DNA of 64,000 nt from Isoetes taiwanensis (lineage: Eukaryota > Streptophyta > Lycopodiopsida > Isoetales > Isoetaceae), in contig JAJEKV010000010.1 in NCBI GenBank assembly GCA_021234155.1, positions 6,420,871 to 6,484,870 on the forward strand, written 5' to 3'. A program made the translations under genes and the position numbers. How positions within the stretch are numbered: position 1 is the stretch's first letter; every line of letters starts with the position of its first letter. Below the pieces are notes generated by a model that was given only the letters and a program-made list of their open reading frames with translations, ran no database searches and was not told the origin of the DNA. This document shows, piece by piece, positions 48,975 to 60,010 of the stretch.

Positions 48975-51900
48975 ATGGACGCAGATGAGCACCTACCTGT
49001 CTTTTCCTCTCTTGAAGATGTCTACCATGATGAATCTCTTCTGGACGAAGCGAGATTTAGATTTGATAATTTGCGCTCCGTTTTCATTCGGCTTTATGGA
49101 AAAGAACCAGAGTTCTATGCTCGAGCACCTGGCGAGTTTTCCTCTGTTTATTATCTTATTTGGACGTTTTTAGAATTGCTCGTAATACTTCCTTCTGCAT
49201 CTTTTTGGTGAATGAGATCCAGAATTCATGCGCTTTTATGCTTAAATGGCTCTGTTAGAGTATTTTTTGAGTGTTTAGAAGAGATACTGAGCTTGCTGTT
49301 AGGTGTTCTCAGGGAGAGTAAACCTGATTGGGGAGCACATAGACTATGAAGGCTATTCAGTTTTGCCAATGGCAATTCGTCAAGATACAATAGTTGCCAT
49401 AGGAAAGCGTGATCATAGTGAGGACAAACCTGTTCTGCGCATAGCAAATGTAAATACCGATGCCTTCAGACCCCACGAGTTTAATGCAGATCCGTATCAG
49501 GTAATTGGAGCTCTCTATGATATGTTTTATTGCATTGTCCATCTACCACTAAACAAGTCATTGACTAATCAAGATTGCTCTTACCTTCAAGATCTCTGTA
49601 AAGATTACCGGTATATTTTAGAATGATTATTTCTTCAAATTTCTTGCAGGAAGTAGATCGTAATAATCATACATGGGCGAATTATGTTCTTTGTGGGTAT
49701 GATGCACATCCCTTTCTGAACATGCGTTATCTCTATTAGTCAACACAAATCCCTTTTTTAACATCACCGGTCTACTTTCTTCACATATTTCCAACGTGTC
49801 TAAGTTCTTCAATTGTTGAACTATTAATGTTAAATTTATTTAATTAAATTGTTGGTCCTCCATTCTCACGCAGTATTTAATGCTAACGTTGGATGTTTCC
49901 TTAGATACAAGGGCGTGTTTGAGCATTTGTTGTTTGTTGATCCTCCATTCCCAAGCAGTATTTAATGTTAACGTTGGATGTTTCCTCAGATACAAGGGCG
50001 TGTTTGAGCATTTGTCATCAAAAGGCCAATCATGTGCTTCGCGGATTGGTCTAGATATTCTTGTTGATGGCACAGTTCCAATGGGTTAGTTCTCTATAAA
50101 ACTGTTGCATCAGTCATAATGGATGTTAAGAAACATCGTGCATATTCAAACTGTTTTGAAGCTGTTCATACATGACAAGCTTCAAAGCTCTAAGTATGGT
50201 TGCACTTGATGGAATTGGCAGAACAGTATAGATACACTTTTGATGCAATTGTCATAAAATACACATGCACTGCATTAAAGCAAGTTCTTATATGTGTAAC
50301 ACTCTTTTTGATATTTTTAAATATGAGTTATGATTTCAGGTGCTGGTTTATCAAGTTCTGCAGCTATTGTCTGTTCTACTGCAATTGCTATTATGGTGGC
50401 GCTTGGTTTAAATTTTTCTAAGGTGCTGCTTTTGTTCCTTTTATGAATGTCAATTTCACAGGGGGGAGGGCTTTCCAGTTCTTCTGCATTGGTGTGTGCA
50501 TCAATTGTTGCTATTTTAGCTCTCTACAGATTTGTCTTCCCTAAGGTACTTGGGTAGGATTTTTCAAGGGTTATGTGATGTATCTTTGTAGGATTGCTTT
50601 CTTTTCACTGTCACTATTGGGTAGTGAAGGTCCAGTTCAATAGAGTTAATATGGTGGTTGTAAACTCCGGGGATGGTTCATGTGACTGTTGCACCAATTC
50701 AGTTTTGTAAGAACACATCTGATTGCGTACTATCTTATCTGGCAGAAAGAAATATCAGAGTTTGCTTGTAAGTGTGAGAGGCATGTTGGGACGCAATCTG
50801 GTGGAATGGATCAGGTACCACAAATTAGGTTTTAAGTACCATGGCTTTTAATATCATCAGATTAGGCCAGTTAACCATGGGCAACTATATGAATGTGCAG
50901 GCAATTTCTATTATGGCAAGACCAGGAGTAGCATTGCTGATTGATTTTAACCCCATCAGGGTCAGGAATGTTTGTCTTCCAAAACGTGGTACATTTGTGA
51001 TAGCAAACAGTTTGACAGAGTCAAATAAAGCTGTCACTGCTGCAACAAATTACAATAACCGTGTTGTTGAATGTAGATTGGCTGCGGTGAGTTTTGATTT
51101 ACTTTCAATGTTGCTTCCAATGGCAATATCTTATGCATTGTAGTCTTTGTCGAAATTGAGATTAATAATTTGGAGATGCCTCTTTGCAGATGATTCTTGG
51201 TGTAAAGCTGGGAATGTCAGTTGAAGCAGTTAGGACAGTGTCAACCCTGTCCGATGTTGAAGGAATGTGTGTTTCATATTCAGCTTCCCATGGGTCTATG
51301 GATCCAATAATTGCTGTAGAGGCAGGCCACATAAACCAGAGTTGCTTTTGATGCAACAACATTCTATAGAGCTGTGGCTCAGTAATCTATATGGGCTTTA
51401 CAGGAATTCTTACACAAGGAGCCATTTACAGTTGAAGAAATTGAAGAATGTCTGAAGGAAAAACTTGATATAGTATTAGGGAAAGTGCCAAGTTTCTTGG
51501 CAGTGCTATCTGTGGCTAAACATTACAAGTTATATCAGGTCAAATAGTCTCTGCATGCATCCAACTCCTCAATTCTGTCAATTAATCTATATTTCGTGAT
51601 TTGTAGAGAGCAAGACACGTATACTCTGAGGCGAAGCGAGTATACCAATTTCAAGAAACTGTTCAGTCTGGTGACAGGTATTTGTCTAACTTGTCAATTT
51701 CGTATCTGTGAAGGTTCAGAGAGCAAGTGCATTTTCTGTTTTCATGTTATACTCAAAAAGTTGTACAATGGTTCCTATGCTGCAGTGACGATGAAGTGCT
51801 GCAGAAATTGGGAAAGCTCATGGATGAAAGTCATACCAGCTGCAAGGATTTATATGAGTGCAGGCATGTTTAATTTAAAGATGGCTATCTAGTAAAATTT

Positions 51901-52256
51901 GTTGTGATTTCTTGGCGGAACTTGTGGTGAAATAGTTGTCCAGAATTAGATGAGCTGGTTCAAGTCTGCCGATCTAGTGGAGCATATGGAGCAAGGCTTA
52001 CTGGGGCTGGATGGGGCGGATGCGTGGTTGCTCTGGTACAGGAGGATGTGGTGCCTGCCTTTATATTGTCTGTAAAGGTGAGCACAAGCTTTTGTTGGGT
52101 ACTTTATCAGAAAAGTAAACATTGGTTTTTGTTTCAACTTTGCAGGAGGGCTTCTATTTATCTCGCATCCACAAAGGTACCATCAAGTCTGACGAATTGG
52201 GGCGTTTCCTTTTTGCCTCAAAACCATCAACTGGGGCATTTATCCTTAAGCTATAA
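48975..52256 (+). CDS. Galactokinase (GHMP kinase), 13 exons, 497 residues
   Basis: It phosphorylates galactose at C1 with ATP in the cytosol, feeding galactose salvage. Exons: 48,975-49,131; 49,313-49,500; 49,650-49,696; 49,990-50,084; 50,340-50,422; 50,746-50,814; 50,901-51,086; 51,190-51,321; 51,404-51,538; 51,607-51,677; 51,786-51,863; 51,936-52,077; 52,146-52,256. All join in frame with no internal stop, giving 497 residues, the usual plant length. Motifs: [12 protein letters not shown] (residues 53-64), the ATP loop GAGLSSSAA (163-171), and TGAGWGGC (436-443). The protein ends [14 protein letters not shown]. Introns 1, 8 and 11 need GC donors (49,132; 51,322; 51,864); the other nine use GT. 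A duplicate of exon 5 lies in intron 5, and an 85-bp duplication covers the exon 4 acceptor. Arabinokinase is unlikely because it carries a large extra N-terminal domain. Confidence 0.93.
49850..50016 (+). repeat. 85-bp tandem duplication over the exon 4 splice acceptor of galactokinase
   Basis: Two copies contain TTGGATGTTTCCT(T/C)AGATAC and the first coding bases (AAGGGCGTGTTTGAGCAT). The first acceptor is at 49,903-49,904 and the second at 49,988-49,989. Only the second leads into the complete exon in frame. Use of the first would read into duplicate sequence. Confidence 0.9.
50462..50545 (+). other. Duplicate of galactokinase exon 5 (possible alternative exon)
   Basis: It reads [20 protein letters not shown] and ends at a GT donor after an AAG Lys codon, exactly like exon 5 ([20 protein letters not shown]). 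Twelve of 27 residues match. With the AG at 50,460-50,461 the exon is 84 nt, one more than exon 5, which breaks the phase from exon 4. The AG at 50,467-50,468 keeps the frame but drops two residues. Inclusion after exon 5 as an extra 28-codon cassette is also in frame. The run of six G at the start makes a one-base length error plausible. Confidence 0.6.
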
Positions 52257-53390
52257 TGAAAAAGCTTTCTCATTTTTTCAAAATTTACTACCAAGATGTG
52301 TACGTTCCATGACCTATATTGCTGCTCTCTAGATGCGTGCATGATGGGCCATATCATGACCGTAAATAAATCTACCTACTCTCTAGATGTTCACATTCTT
52401 GTAGTGTGTTGATTGATAAACAACTTTAACTGCTGAACAGCTTTGACTAAAAAAGAAGGGAAAAGTACGCGAACAAAAGCCGTTGGTGGGTGACGGAAAC
52501 TACATACTCGCAAAGAGTTGGAGGATTGGTTGCCGACGAACTCCAACAAGATAAAGGAGAAACAAGTTGCATGTGTCTCTGTTCAATGTTTGAGTTAAGT
52601 TTCATAGTGTTTCTTTAATGAAGCAATATGTTTGCAACTATAAATCTACATCTGATATAAAAGACATCTCATAACATCTCTTCGTAATTTACGTACCTAT
52701 GCAATGCTCGACTAACAAAATCATACCAAACAAGCTGTTAAGTCATGCATAAATCAAAGCCATAAACAAATAACCTTAGCTATTTTCAAGGGTTATTTTA
52801 ATGCTCGACGAACAAAATTATACCAAACAATGTTAAGTCATGCATAAATCAAAGCCATAAACAAATAACCTTAGCTATTTTCAAGGGTTATTTTAATCAT
52901 TTTTTTTTTTTGCACTTAGGGAGCATGTCCTTCCTTAACTGGCAGGTTCCTGGTGATCTCAGATCCTGGCCGTTGGATTTTGCATGATTATTAACCATAA
53001 TTTCCCTAATAAACATCGTGATAAACAAGCGAGACACTTATTAGCCGTGATAAACAAGTTGTGGCATGCTGTAGCCTGTAGCAAAGTTTTATCTTCAAGA
53101 TTCAATCCCTGCTTCACAAGTTCAACCACCAAATTTAAGCCCCATTTAGATAAATTTTGCAAAATGAAGCTGCATTTTGTGTGCCATGTGAAAACCCTGT
53201 AAGAACGCAACAGGAATGGGCAGCCTCCAATGATAGAAGAAAAATTCTACCTTTACATCTATGGGCACAATTTCTATAATGAATGCATGGAAGGTGATTT
53301 CTATAATATAGGAATGCCTGGAATGTGATAAAGTCATCACTCATTATAATATTGGCTCCGTGTTGTTCAAGAAGGGGTTAAACCACAATG
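52257..53390. other. Intergenic stretch after galactokinase
   Basis: No gene was recognised. It includes the 97-bp tandem duplication annotated separately. A minus-strand stretch at 53,210-52,959 has a 60-codon open part (LVVELVKQGLNLEDKTLLQA) that faintly resembles helical-repeat proteins such as pentatricopeptide repeats, but a stop and the short length leave it unassigned. Confidence 0.35.
52703..52897. repeat. 97-bp tandem duplication
   Basis: Two copies start AATGCTCGAC(T/G)AACAAAAT and end CAAGGGTTATTTTAAT, with period 97 (52,703 and 52,800). They are nearly identical, so the event is recent. Confidence 0.92.
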
Positions 53391-53420
53391 TGAGGCCATG
53401 CAAATAAACGGGCGGGCCCG

Positions 53421-53475
53421 TTTATTCTGTCATAATGGCCGAGCCCGCCTGTTTATTCTGTCATAATGGCCGAGC
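53421..53475. repeat. 31-bp tandem duplication
   Basis: TTTATTCTGTCATAATGGCC followed by GAGC occurs at 53,421 and 53,452. Confidence 0.9.
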
Positions 53476-54084
53476 ATTGGGGTTTGACCCCTTTAACCGG
53501 CAAGTTCAAGGTGATGGATGCTTTCTAATGGCGCTCCAAAAACTCAGTTACCGTGGCGTTCGACTGCAGACAATGGCTTAATCCATGCTAAAAATGGCGC
53601 TACAGACAATGGCACTGCTGCAAACAAAAGCTTAACCCATGCAAAAACACTCTTCTTTCTTCTATTATTGCTGGAGTGGGCAAAACAGTGTGATAAAACA
53701 GAAACACCATCAAGAAAGCAAATGGCAGCAGTGGCCTGGGAGCAACACCAAGAGACAGAATAGAAAAACCAGAGCAGAGAATGCAGCTAGGGATGAAGAA
53801 CAAAACAACAAACAAGCACGAAAACAAGCTCCAGTTGGTTTTTGGGATCAGATCTTCAAGAGCACCACGATCCATAAGGAATGGTATCTTGGAGCCCAAT
53901 CCATCTGAAGAAACTAACAAACAAGTACCTGAATGAGAGAATAAGCACTCCCTAATACCTCTACGTGCTTCAAAAGGGAGACATTTTCCTATCATTTTTT
54001 GTGATCTTGCTCCTTTTATACATCAGTGACATAGGACCATGGTCTATTCCATTGTATTCATTTCCCCACGGACCCCCCCTTCTT

Positions 54085-54122
54085 CCCCCCCCCCCCCCCA
54101 AAAAAAAAAAAAAAAAAAAAAA
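54085..54122. repeat. Homopolymer junction: 15 C then 23 A
   Basis: An uninterrupted C run at 54,085-54,099 is followed by an A run at 54,100-54,122. Its length is likely unreliable in any assembly. Confidence 0.95.
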
Positions 54123-54269
54123 TTATTTTTATGCTTATTCGCACTTGTCCCACCCAACACCCCATGCAGCCGTCAAATTTGCCCATCCTACAGCTCCCAT
54201 ATGTCCAGCGCATGACCTGTGCGAATAGTCTTAGAAATTATTGGTTGCACTGTATTTGTTATCAAATAC

Positions 54270-54395
54270 CCCATGATTTGCAATGGTTGGCAAACCCCAC
54301 AAGGACTCGAACCCCCATGAAAGAGGAACTAAATCTTCGAGTCCCCCCATAAAAGAGGAACTAAATCTTTTTGAGGGGTCCTCTAACCAACACTC
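54270..54395 (-). mobile_element. SINE-like sequence with a B box
   Basis: On the minus strand GGGGGTTCGAGTCC matches the tRNA-type B box (GGTTCGANTCC). Further 5', TGGTTAGAGGACC at about 54,384 resembles an A box. An internal duplication (AGATTTAGTTCCTCTTT) lengthens the spacing. No acceptor-stem pairing was seen, so it is not a tRNA gene. Confidence 0.45.
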
Positions 54396-54525
54396 CCTAA
54401 TACCTCTACGTGCTTCAAAAATGAGATATTTTCCTACCCTTTTTTCGTGATCCTGCTCGTTTTATACATCCGTGGCATAGGACCATGGTCTATCTCACCG
54501 TATTCATTTCCCCCATGGAGCCCCC

Positions 54526-55662
54526 AATCATTTTTATGCGTATTGCTATAAGATACTAAAAAGATCCTAAAAGACTTAAACTACATGTGACTTACCTATT
54601 TTATACTCAACTTCATATTACTGCACAAAAATAAAGTAGGTTATTATAAAACTTTAGAAAAAAAACAACTATTCACGAGTTACCAAGCCAAAAGCGAACC
54701 TTCTATCGATTCAAAGGCAAATATTTCCTGTCCTCGACTTCATACGCTGGCGAATTTGGAATTAATAGAAAAACTTACTATAACATTTTGGCCATTTTTT
54801 TGTTTTTGAATTAATGGGAAATCTTTCTATAACATTTGGGTGATTTTTTATTTTCTTGTGTTTATGCATCCTAACAAACCATCAAATTTGAAGTTTTAAA
54901 TTTTCGCTAAAGTCACCACCCTAAGATTCAGGAATGATCTTTTTTATTATTATTTTTTAGTGAAAAAGGCCATAAAGCCTTTTCCAAGGTCCGTATTGGC
55001 ATGCGGCATCCGACAAGTTTCTTGGCAAAAAATGTCCAAGAAGCTCAAGATCACATTGCTAAGTCGTACCGATGTTCTTCACTTGCCCCTCGTAAGAGGC
55101 GGTTGATGTTTGAGGGGTATTTTTGGATGTGCGCTCTTATGCTTAGGCAGGTTGCTTTACTCATTGGGCCTCTGCTTGTCCGCTGAGTTTTTATTCTTAT
55201 CTTTGCACTTATACTTGTATTTGACTCTTTGATTAAATAAAGTTTGACGTCCTCCAGTAAGAAAATAAAAATAAACATGTGACATCAGTAAATGACATGT
55301 TTCTTGGCAGAAAATATCATAAACAAGTTTTTCTGACATGTTTAGAATATTGAATTTTCATAGCGTCTGGGTTTGATTCTGTGGTAACACACTAGTCTTA
55401 GAATAGCTATGTCCTGGATTTGAGACTTCGCAGACTCGCACTATGTATAGTTCCACGTAGTCCTAGAACACATATATCTTGAATTCGAGATCCCTAAAGA
55501 GTCATACTATGTATAGTTCCGTACTATGGCATCTATAAAGTTATCCATTGGAATATGTTTTGTATGTCATTAATCAATGGCAACATTATTTGCTTTCTAG
55601 ATTTTGGGGAAAAAACCTAAAAAAAAACACTGTTTTTTCATTTCTGGATTTCTGCCAAAAAA
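54526..55662. other. Unassigned A/T-rich stretch
   Basis: No gene was recognised. A 61-codon plus-strand frame at 55,001-55,186 is short and unsupported. Near 55,380-55,530 two similar blocks (CTAGTCTTAGAATAGCTATG and GTAGTCCTAGAACACATATA) recur, each followed by a GAGA and CACTATGTATAGTTCC-type segment, so a small local duplication is likely. Confidence 0.4.
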
Positions 55663-55924
55663 ATGCATGCATGTTAAGTCCCTTTCGTACTTATCACCAT
55701 GCAAGGCATATTGCATACTTTCTTTTGCGGCCATATAGGTATTTTCACATACAACATTCATCTTCAAGATAAATTTGCAGATTAGCTTTGTTTGTATGGG
55801 AGCTAGAATTCACAAATCCCCAGTTTATACAGATATAGCTTATTATGCTCATGCTCGAGTAACAAGCTGTGATATTGTGTTCATGCAAACAACAAGGTCC
55901 AGTACTATGTTCAAGAGAATCTCG

Positions 55925-56124
55925 TTACTTTTGCTTGTATTTTAGTCCTTCAAAGAAGAAAAGAAGGATATACATCTCAAAGCATAATTTACAAGCCTCT
56001 TTGTCATGTGCATCCACCTGAAGAAAGCTTTGAAGTAAGTGTTACGAAGTTGTATAATCGCATAGTTGTGATTCACGTGTTGGGCAAGGGTTATTCCACA
56101 GGAGATCAACGTTGCAAGTTGTAA
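55925..56124 (+). pseudogene. Plus-strand copy of the small open frame in the left inverted-repeat arm
   Basis: It reads in frame with the minus-strand copy: ACILVLQRR, GYTSQSIIYKPL, HVHPPEESFEV and IHVLGKGYSTGDQRCKL, with the stop at the same place. The region before ACILV differs in length from the other copy and lacks an in-frame ATG equivalent, so the start appears broken. Confidence 0.45.
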
Positions 56125-57208
56125 TAAGCTAACTTGCTTCAATGGATAAACTTATTTATAGGATGTTTTGAAATGTAACTCCAATTTGTATCCTGAATAT
56201 ATAATAATATTATTATGCATATATTGACATACATTTATTATTATTTATGCATTTATTTGTCAATTTGTAATGTAAGCGTAACATTCATGATTGTTATTGC
56301 TTTCCTTTATTTGTTCGTTCTATTATTTGCTACAAGGTTGCCTTCGACTCGAAACATATTTCAATGGTCTGGGAGGCCATGGTATATTTCTAAGATATTT
56401 GAGGCTGCAAGGCAACCTATCAAAGAAGAAGGTGTGCTCGACTAGGGATATTTACACTTCGTTGTATTCTACAATATATGGTATTCCATGTTCTTTACTG
56501 TATTAATATATATTATTTTATACCCCATGACCCATTTTCCATGTAGTTCCATTGCAACATTTTCTAAGTATGGAGCTCGTGTTATATAAAACCACCCTTA
56601 GGCCCCGAGGGAACCAAAAAAAAAGTTTGGACCCATGCACACCCCTAGGCCATCTTTGTTTTTTTTAGCGCAACAGCCTAACCTCGGGTGACACATTATC
56701 TCAAAGCCTAGCCTGTCCACGTGTCCTGAAAATTGACATGGACTTATTCTAACCCATTAGATCTTGATCTATGGAAATGGACGATTCAGAAAATTAAAAC
56801 ATTTATTGTTTGAAAACGTTGCTACTATCTTCTTTTTGGCATCGGCATGACCCTTTAAAAAAGCTTTGCATGCGCCTAGATGCCTTTGTGTTTCTTCTGT
56901 AGCATTATCAGCTCGTCTCAGATTTTTTTTGTTTTTTACCCACACTGTTGTAGATGAGCAGAATTGAAGGAGCTAGCGTTTTAGTTTTCTGATCAATTTA
57001 TCAGGTTGTTTTGAGATTGTAGAATTTTGTTTGCCCATAAGTATTTGGCAGATTGGCACTGCGTGTTATGGGTTTGGGTTTGCCTGAGGCTTCTCTGCTC
57101 CGATTTGAATCTCAACGAATTTATGCTTTCCAGTTCTTTGTCCTGTAGCTAGTTTCGAGCTTGTGATATGCTTGTTCTGCTCAAAATTTGAGAAAGAGAA
57201 AAGATTAT

Positions 57209-57603
57209 AGGCAGGATTGTCCCATCCAAGGCTTGGATGTGTAAAAAGAATCTGGAAGTTGGTTTTCATTGAAGTTACAGACTGAAACATACATCTGAGA
57301 TCCTTAAGAATTGAAGAATCTATGTGCATTAGGTCTTTGGTAAGATATATTTGGAGGACATGAATAATGTTTGGTGTTTCCCATGTCAAGGAATATAACT
57401 CTTTTACAAGAATCATAGGCAGGGTTGCCCCGGCTTGGATGTGTAAAAAGAATCTGGAAATTGATTTTCATTGAAGTTACAGCTGAAGCATACATCCTTA
57501 AGAATTGCAGAATCTATGTGTATCAGGTCTTTGGTAAGATATATTTGGAGGACATGAATAATGCTTGGTACTTCCCATGTCAAGGAATATAACGTTTTTT
57601 TGA
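57209..57603. repeat. Tandem duplication of about 190-208 bp in the inverted-repeat spacer
   Basis: Copies at 57,209-57,416 and 57,417-57,603 share long identical blocks (GGCTTGGATGTGTAAAAAGA; AGGTCTTTGGTAAGATATAT; TTGGAGGACATGAATAATG). The second has small deletions. Confidence 0.92.
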
Positions 57604-58555
57604 AGAATCAATGGTTAACCATGTGTGGTTATGGCACAACATCCCTATAGAATAGAATAGGAAGTTCTTCTCCTTGCTGCTTCTGAAGACCTTGACCTGA
57701 CTTTAGAGCACCTTCATGCTAAAAAATATCATTGCCTGCCCAACGGCGCAATTGATGTGGACTAGCATGGGGTGTGCATCATTAGCAATCACTGTTGAAC
57801 TTGGTTCCCCAACCAGGCCAACACCCATATAAATTCAATTGAATACCATAGCCAGAAATTAAAAACTTGCACTAAAATTTCATCTTCAATTAACAGACAT
57901 CAAATACAAATCATTCCCTTGCAAGGAACTTTTGAGTTCAAATATGGAGGGGGCTGCCACACCCCTCCTTGAGCACTGCCACCATGCTCCAATGAAGAAC
58001 GTGAAGGGAAGAGGAGGAGCTTTTGCTCCTCAAAATACTTATAGTTTTCACAACAAAATCTAGACTATCCAATTTCACCCCTTCATCTAAACCATTAAAA
58101 TCACCTCTTCATCCTCGCCCTTCAATTCTTCACCTCTTCATCTCCACCATACAATATCCCATTATAACATTCTAACACTGCCCCAAATTACATTTTTTAA
58201 CCATTGCCCCAAATAATATCTTCTCCGTGAACTCTGGTCCGTATCGAATTTCGGTGCTCCCTTCCTTTCTAGGGATGCTCCTCAGAAGAGATGGAAAGCT
58301 TAATCCAGTTATCGGACAAAAATCGAAACCCTATCATCCAGTCGAACAAACACTTTTACCTCAATTGAGCCAGTCAAAATAACTTGTGTTCATAAAAGTG
58401 CCTCTTCAATCGCTAAAGAAACACCTTATGAATCAGAACGGAAAAAATCACGCACACGCATGTTGGACCACTTGTGGTTCAACATTATGCCCCAAAAAAA
58501 TAATGAGCCGGTCCCCTCGGCCCTCATACCAACATAAAAGAAAAAGAAAAAAAGT

Positions 58556-58665
58556 AATGTGAGTTTTTAAAGTGCCTCCTAGGCACTGAAAAGTTTAACG
58601 TGTATTCCAACACAATGTGAGTTTTTAAGGTGCCTCCTAGGCACCGGAGTTTTGGTTTAGGTGTG
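58556..58665. repeat. 58-bp tandem duplication with a short palindrome
   Basis: AATGTGAGTTTTTAA.GTGCC begins at 58,556 and 58,614. Each copy contains GTGCCTCCTAGGCAC, a 6-bp stem with a 3-base loop. Confidence 0.85.
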
Positions 58666-59176
58666 ACTCCAACACCTTTGTGCCAGAAAGACCTTGGAAC
58701 CATAGCTTCAATCCAATAGAGAAATCCATACCATGGGTGCCCCAAAAATAATTGGTTATATGATTTCTAGAGGCAATGGTCGTGGAAAGCTAGAAAAGGC
58801 AATGATAAAAAAAAGAATGAAATCTTTAGGGTTAGGGCATGCAACAAGCTGGAGCAGAATGCATCAGAAATATCAGAAATGCAGGCAGTTTGTTACTGCA
58901 AACCCGCAAAAAGAGTGTGCCTGGTCTGATGTGCTCGGGTTAGGGCAAGAATAGAAGCTACATTTATGGCAGTAGGAGAATCGTTCCTTGTCGGTTTTTT
59001 CATTCCTTATCGGTTTTTTCCTCATCTTACCATTTTTTGCCAAAAATTCGTCCGCCACTTCCAATGGTCCAAACGCCACACATAGAAGATTAAAAAAAAA
59101 AAAAAAGGTGAAGGCGTGCCTCTGCTAGCATCGCATCCGGAACCAGCATGAACCGGGAGCCAAGGCCATGAGATTC

Positions 59177-59271
59177 GGCCATAAGATTCGAAGCTCCAGG
59201 CCCAATTCGACTGATTCGAAAGGCCCAAAGAAGAAAAACTTTGGCCATAAGATTCGAAGCTCCAGGCCCAA
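59177..59271. repeat. 65-bp tandem duplication
   Basis: GGCCATAAGATTCGAAGCTC plus CAGGCCCAAT occurs at 59,177 and 59,242. A weaker third copy (GGCCATGAGATTCGG) precedes at 59,164. Confidence 0.88.
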
Positions 59272-59761
59272 TCCGGCAAGACTCATGAAGAAAAACCCAA
59301 GCACTGAGCCATGCAGAACTCAAGAAGAACGAAAACCCAAACACTGAGCAAATGCAAAACTGGCATGCCGAAACCGAAGAAAAACTGAAGGCATGCCGGA
59401 CCTTCGCCACCGAACACAACTGACAGGGCCCTAAGCAACCCAGCTGGAATCATACTGGACTTCGAGCCATCCTGGGTTGCCTTGCAGCTTCAAATATCTT
59501 AAAAATATACCATGGCCTCTCAAACCATTGAAATATGTCTAGAGTAGCAAGTAATAAAACGAACAAATAAAGTAAAGCAGTAACACATCATGAATCTACC
59601 CTTACTTACAAATAGATAAACAAATGTGTAAATAATAAGAAAATGTATGACAATATACATAATAATAATATGTATTCAGGATACAAATTGGAATTATATT
59701 ACAAGCAGACATTTCAAAACATCCTATATGTAGTTTATTCATTAACAACAAGTTAAGCTTA

Positions 59762-60010
59762 TTACAACTTGCAACTTTGATCTCCTGTAGAATAACCCTT
59801 GCCCAACACGTAAATCACAACTATGCAACCATACAACTTGGCAAAGCTTACTTCAAGGCTTTCTTCAGGTGGATGCACATCACGAAGAGGCTTGCAAATT
59901 ATGCTTTGAAAGGTATATCCTTCTGTTCTTCTTTGAAGGACTAAAATACAAGCAAAGGCAACGAAAATTTTCATGAACACAGAACTGCAACCTGCTGCCT
60001 GCATGAACAC
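59762..60010 (-). CDS. Small open frame, hydrophobic N-terminus, possible secreted peptide (unknown)
   Basis: An 82-codon frame. An internal ATG gives MKIFVAFACILVL, a signal-like hydrophobic start, followed by GYTFQSIICKPLRDVHPPEE and a tail ending YVLGKGYSTGDQSCKL. A diverged copy in the other arm of the inverted repeat keeps the last 52 codons open with no indel, but about 11 of those 52 residues differ, so there is little sign of purifying selection. No family was recognised. It may be a repeat-borne frame rather than a gene. Confidence 0.35.
   Translation of the reverse strand: MFMQAAGCSSVFMKIFVAFACILVLQRRTEGYTFQSIICKPLRDVHPPEESLEVSFAKLYGCIVVIYVLGKGYSTGDQSCKL

Larger units (their letters stand above)
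53949..54525. repeat. Pair of dispersed direct repeats of about 130 bp
   Basis: 53,949-54,075 and 54,393-54,525 share the block from CACTCCCTAATACCTCTACG through ATAGGACCATGGTCTAT to the C-rich end, with scattered differences. The sequence between them holds a homopolymer tract and a SINE-like piece, so the pair may be two copies of one short element. Confidence 0.85.

Noticed and set aside
53518-53995. Overlapping frames on both strands
   Set aside because: Neither matches a known family, and the sequence is a short-repeat region (GGCGCT, ACAGACAATGGC words).
54270-54395. tRNA gene on the minus strand
   Set aside because: A and B box-like motifs are present, but no cloverleaf forms and an internal duplication disrupts the spacing.
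58733-58954. 73-codon basic frame
   Set aside because: It has no homology I recognise, and its composition follows a purine-rich stretch.
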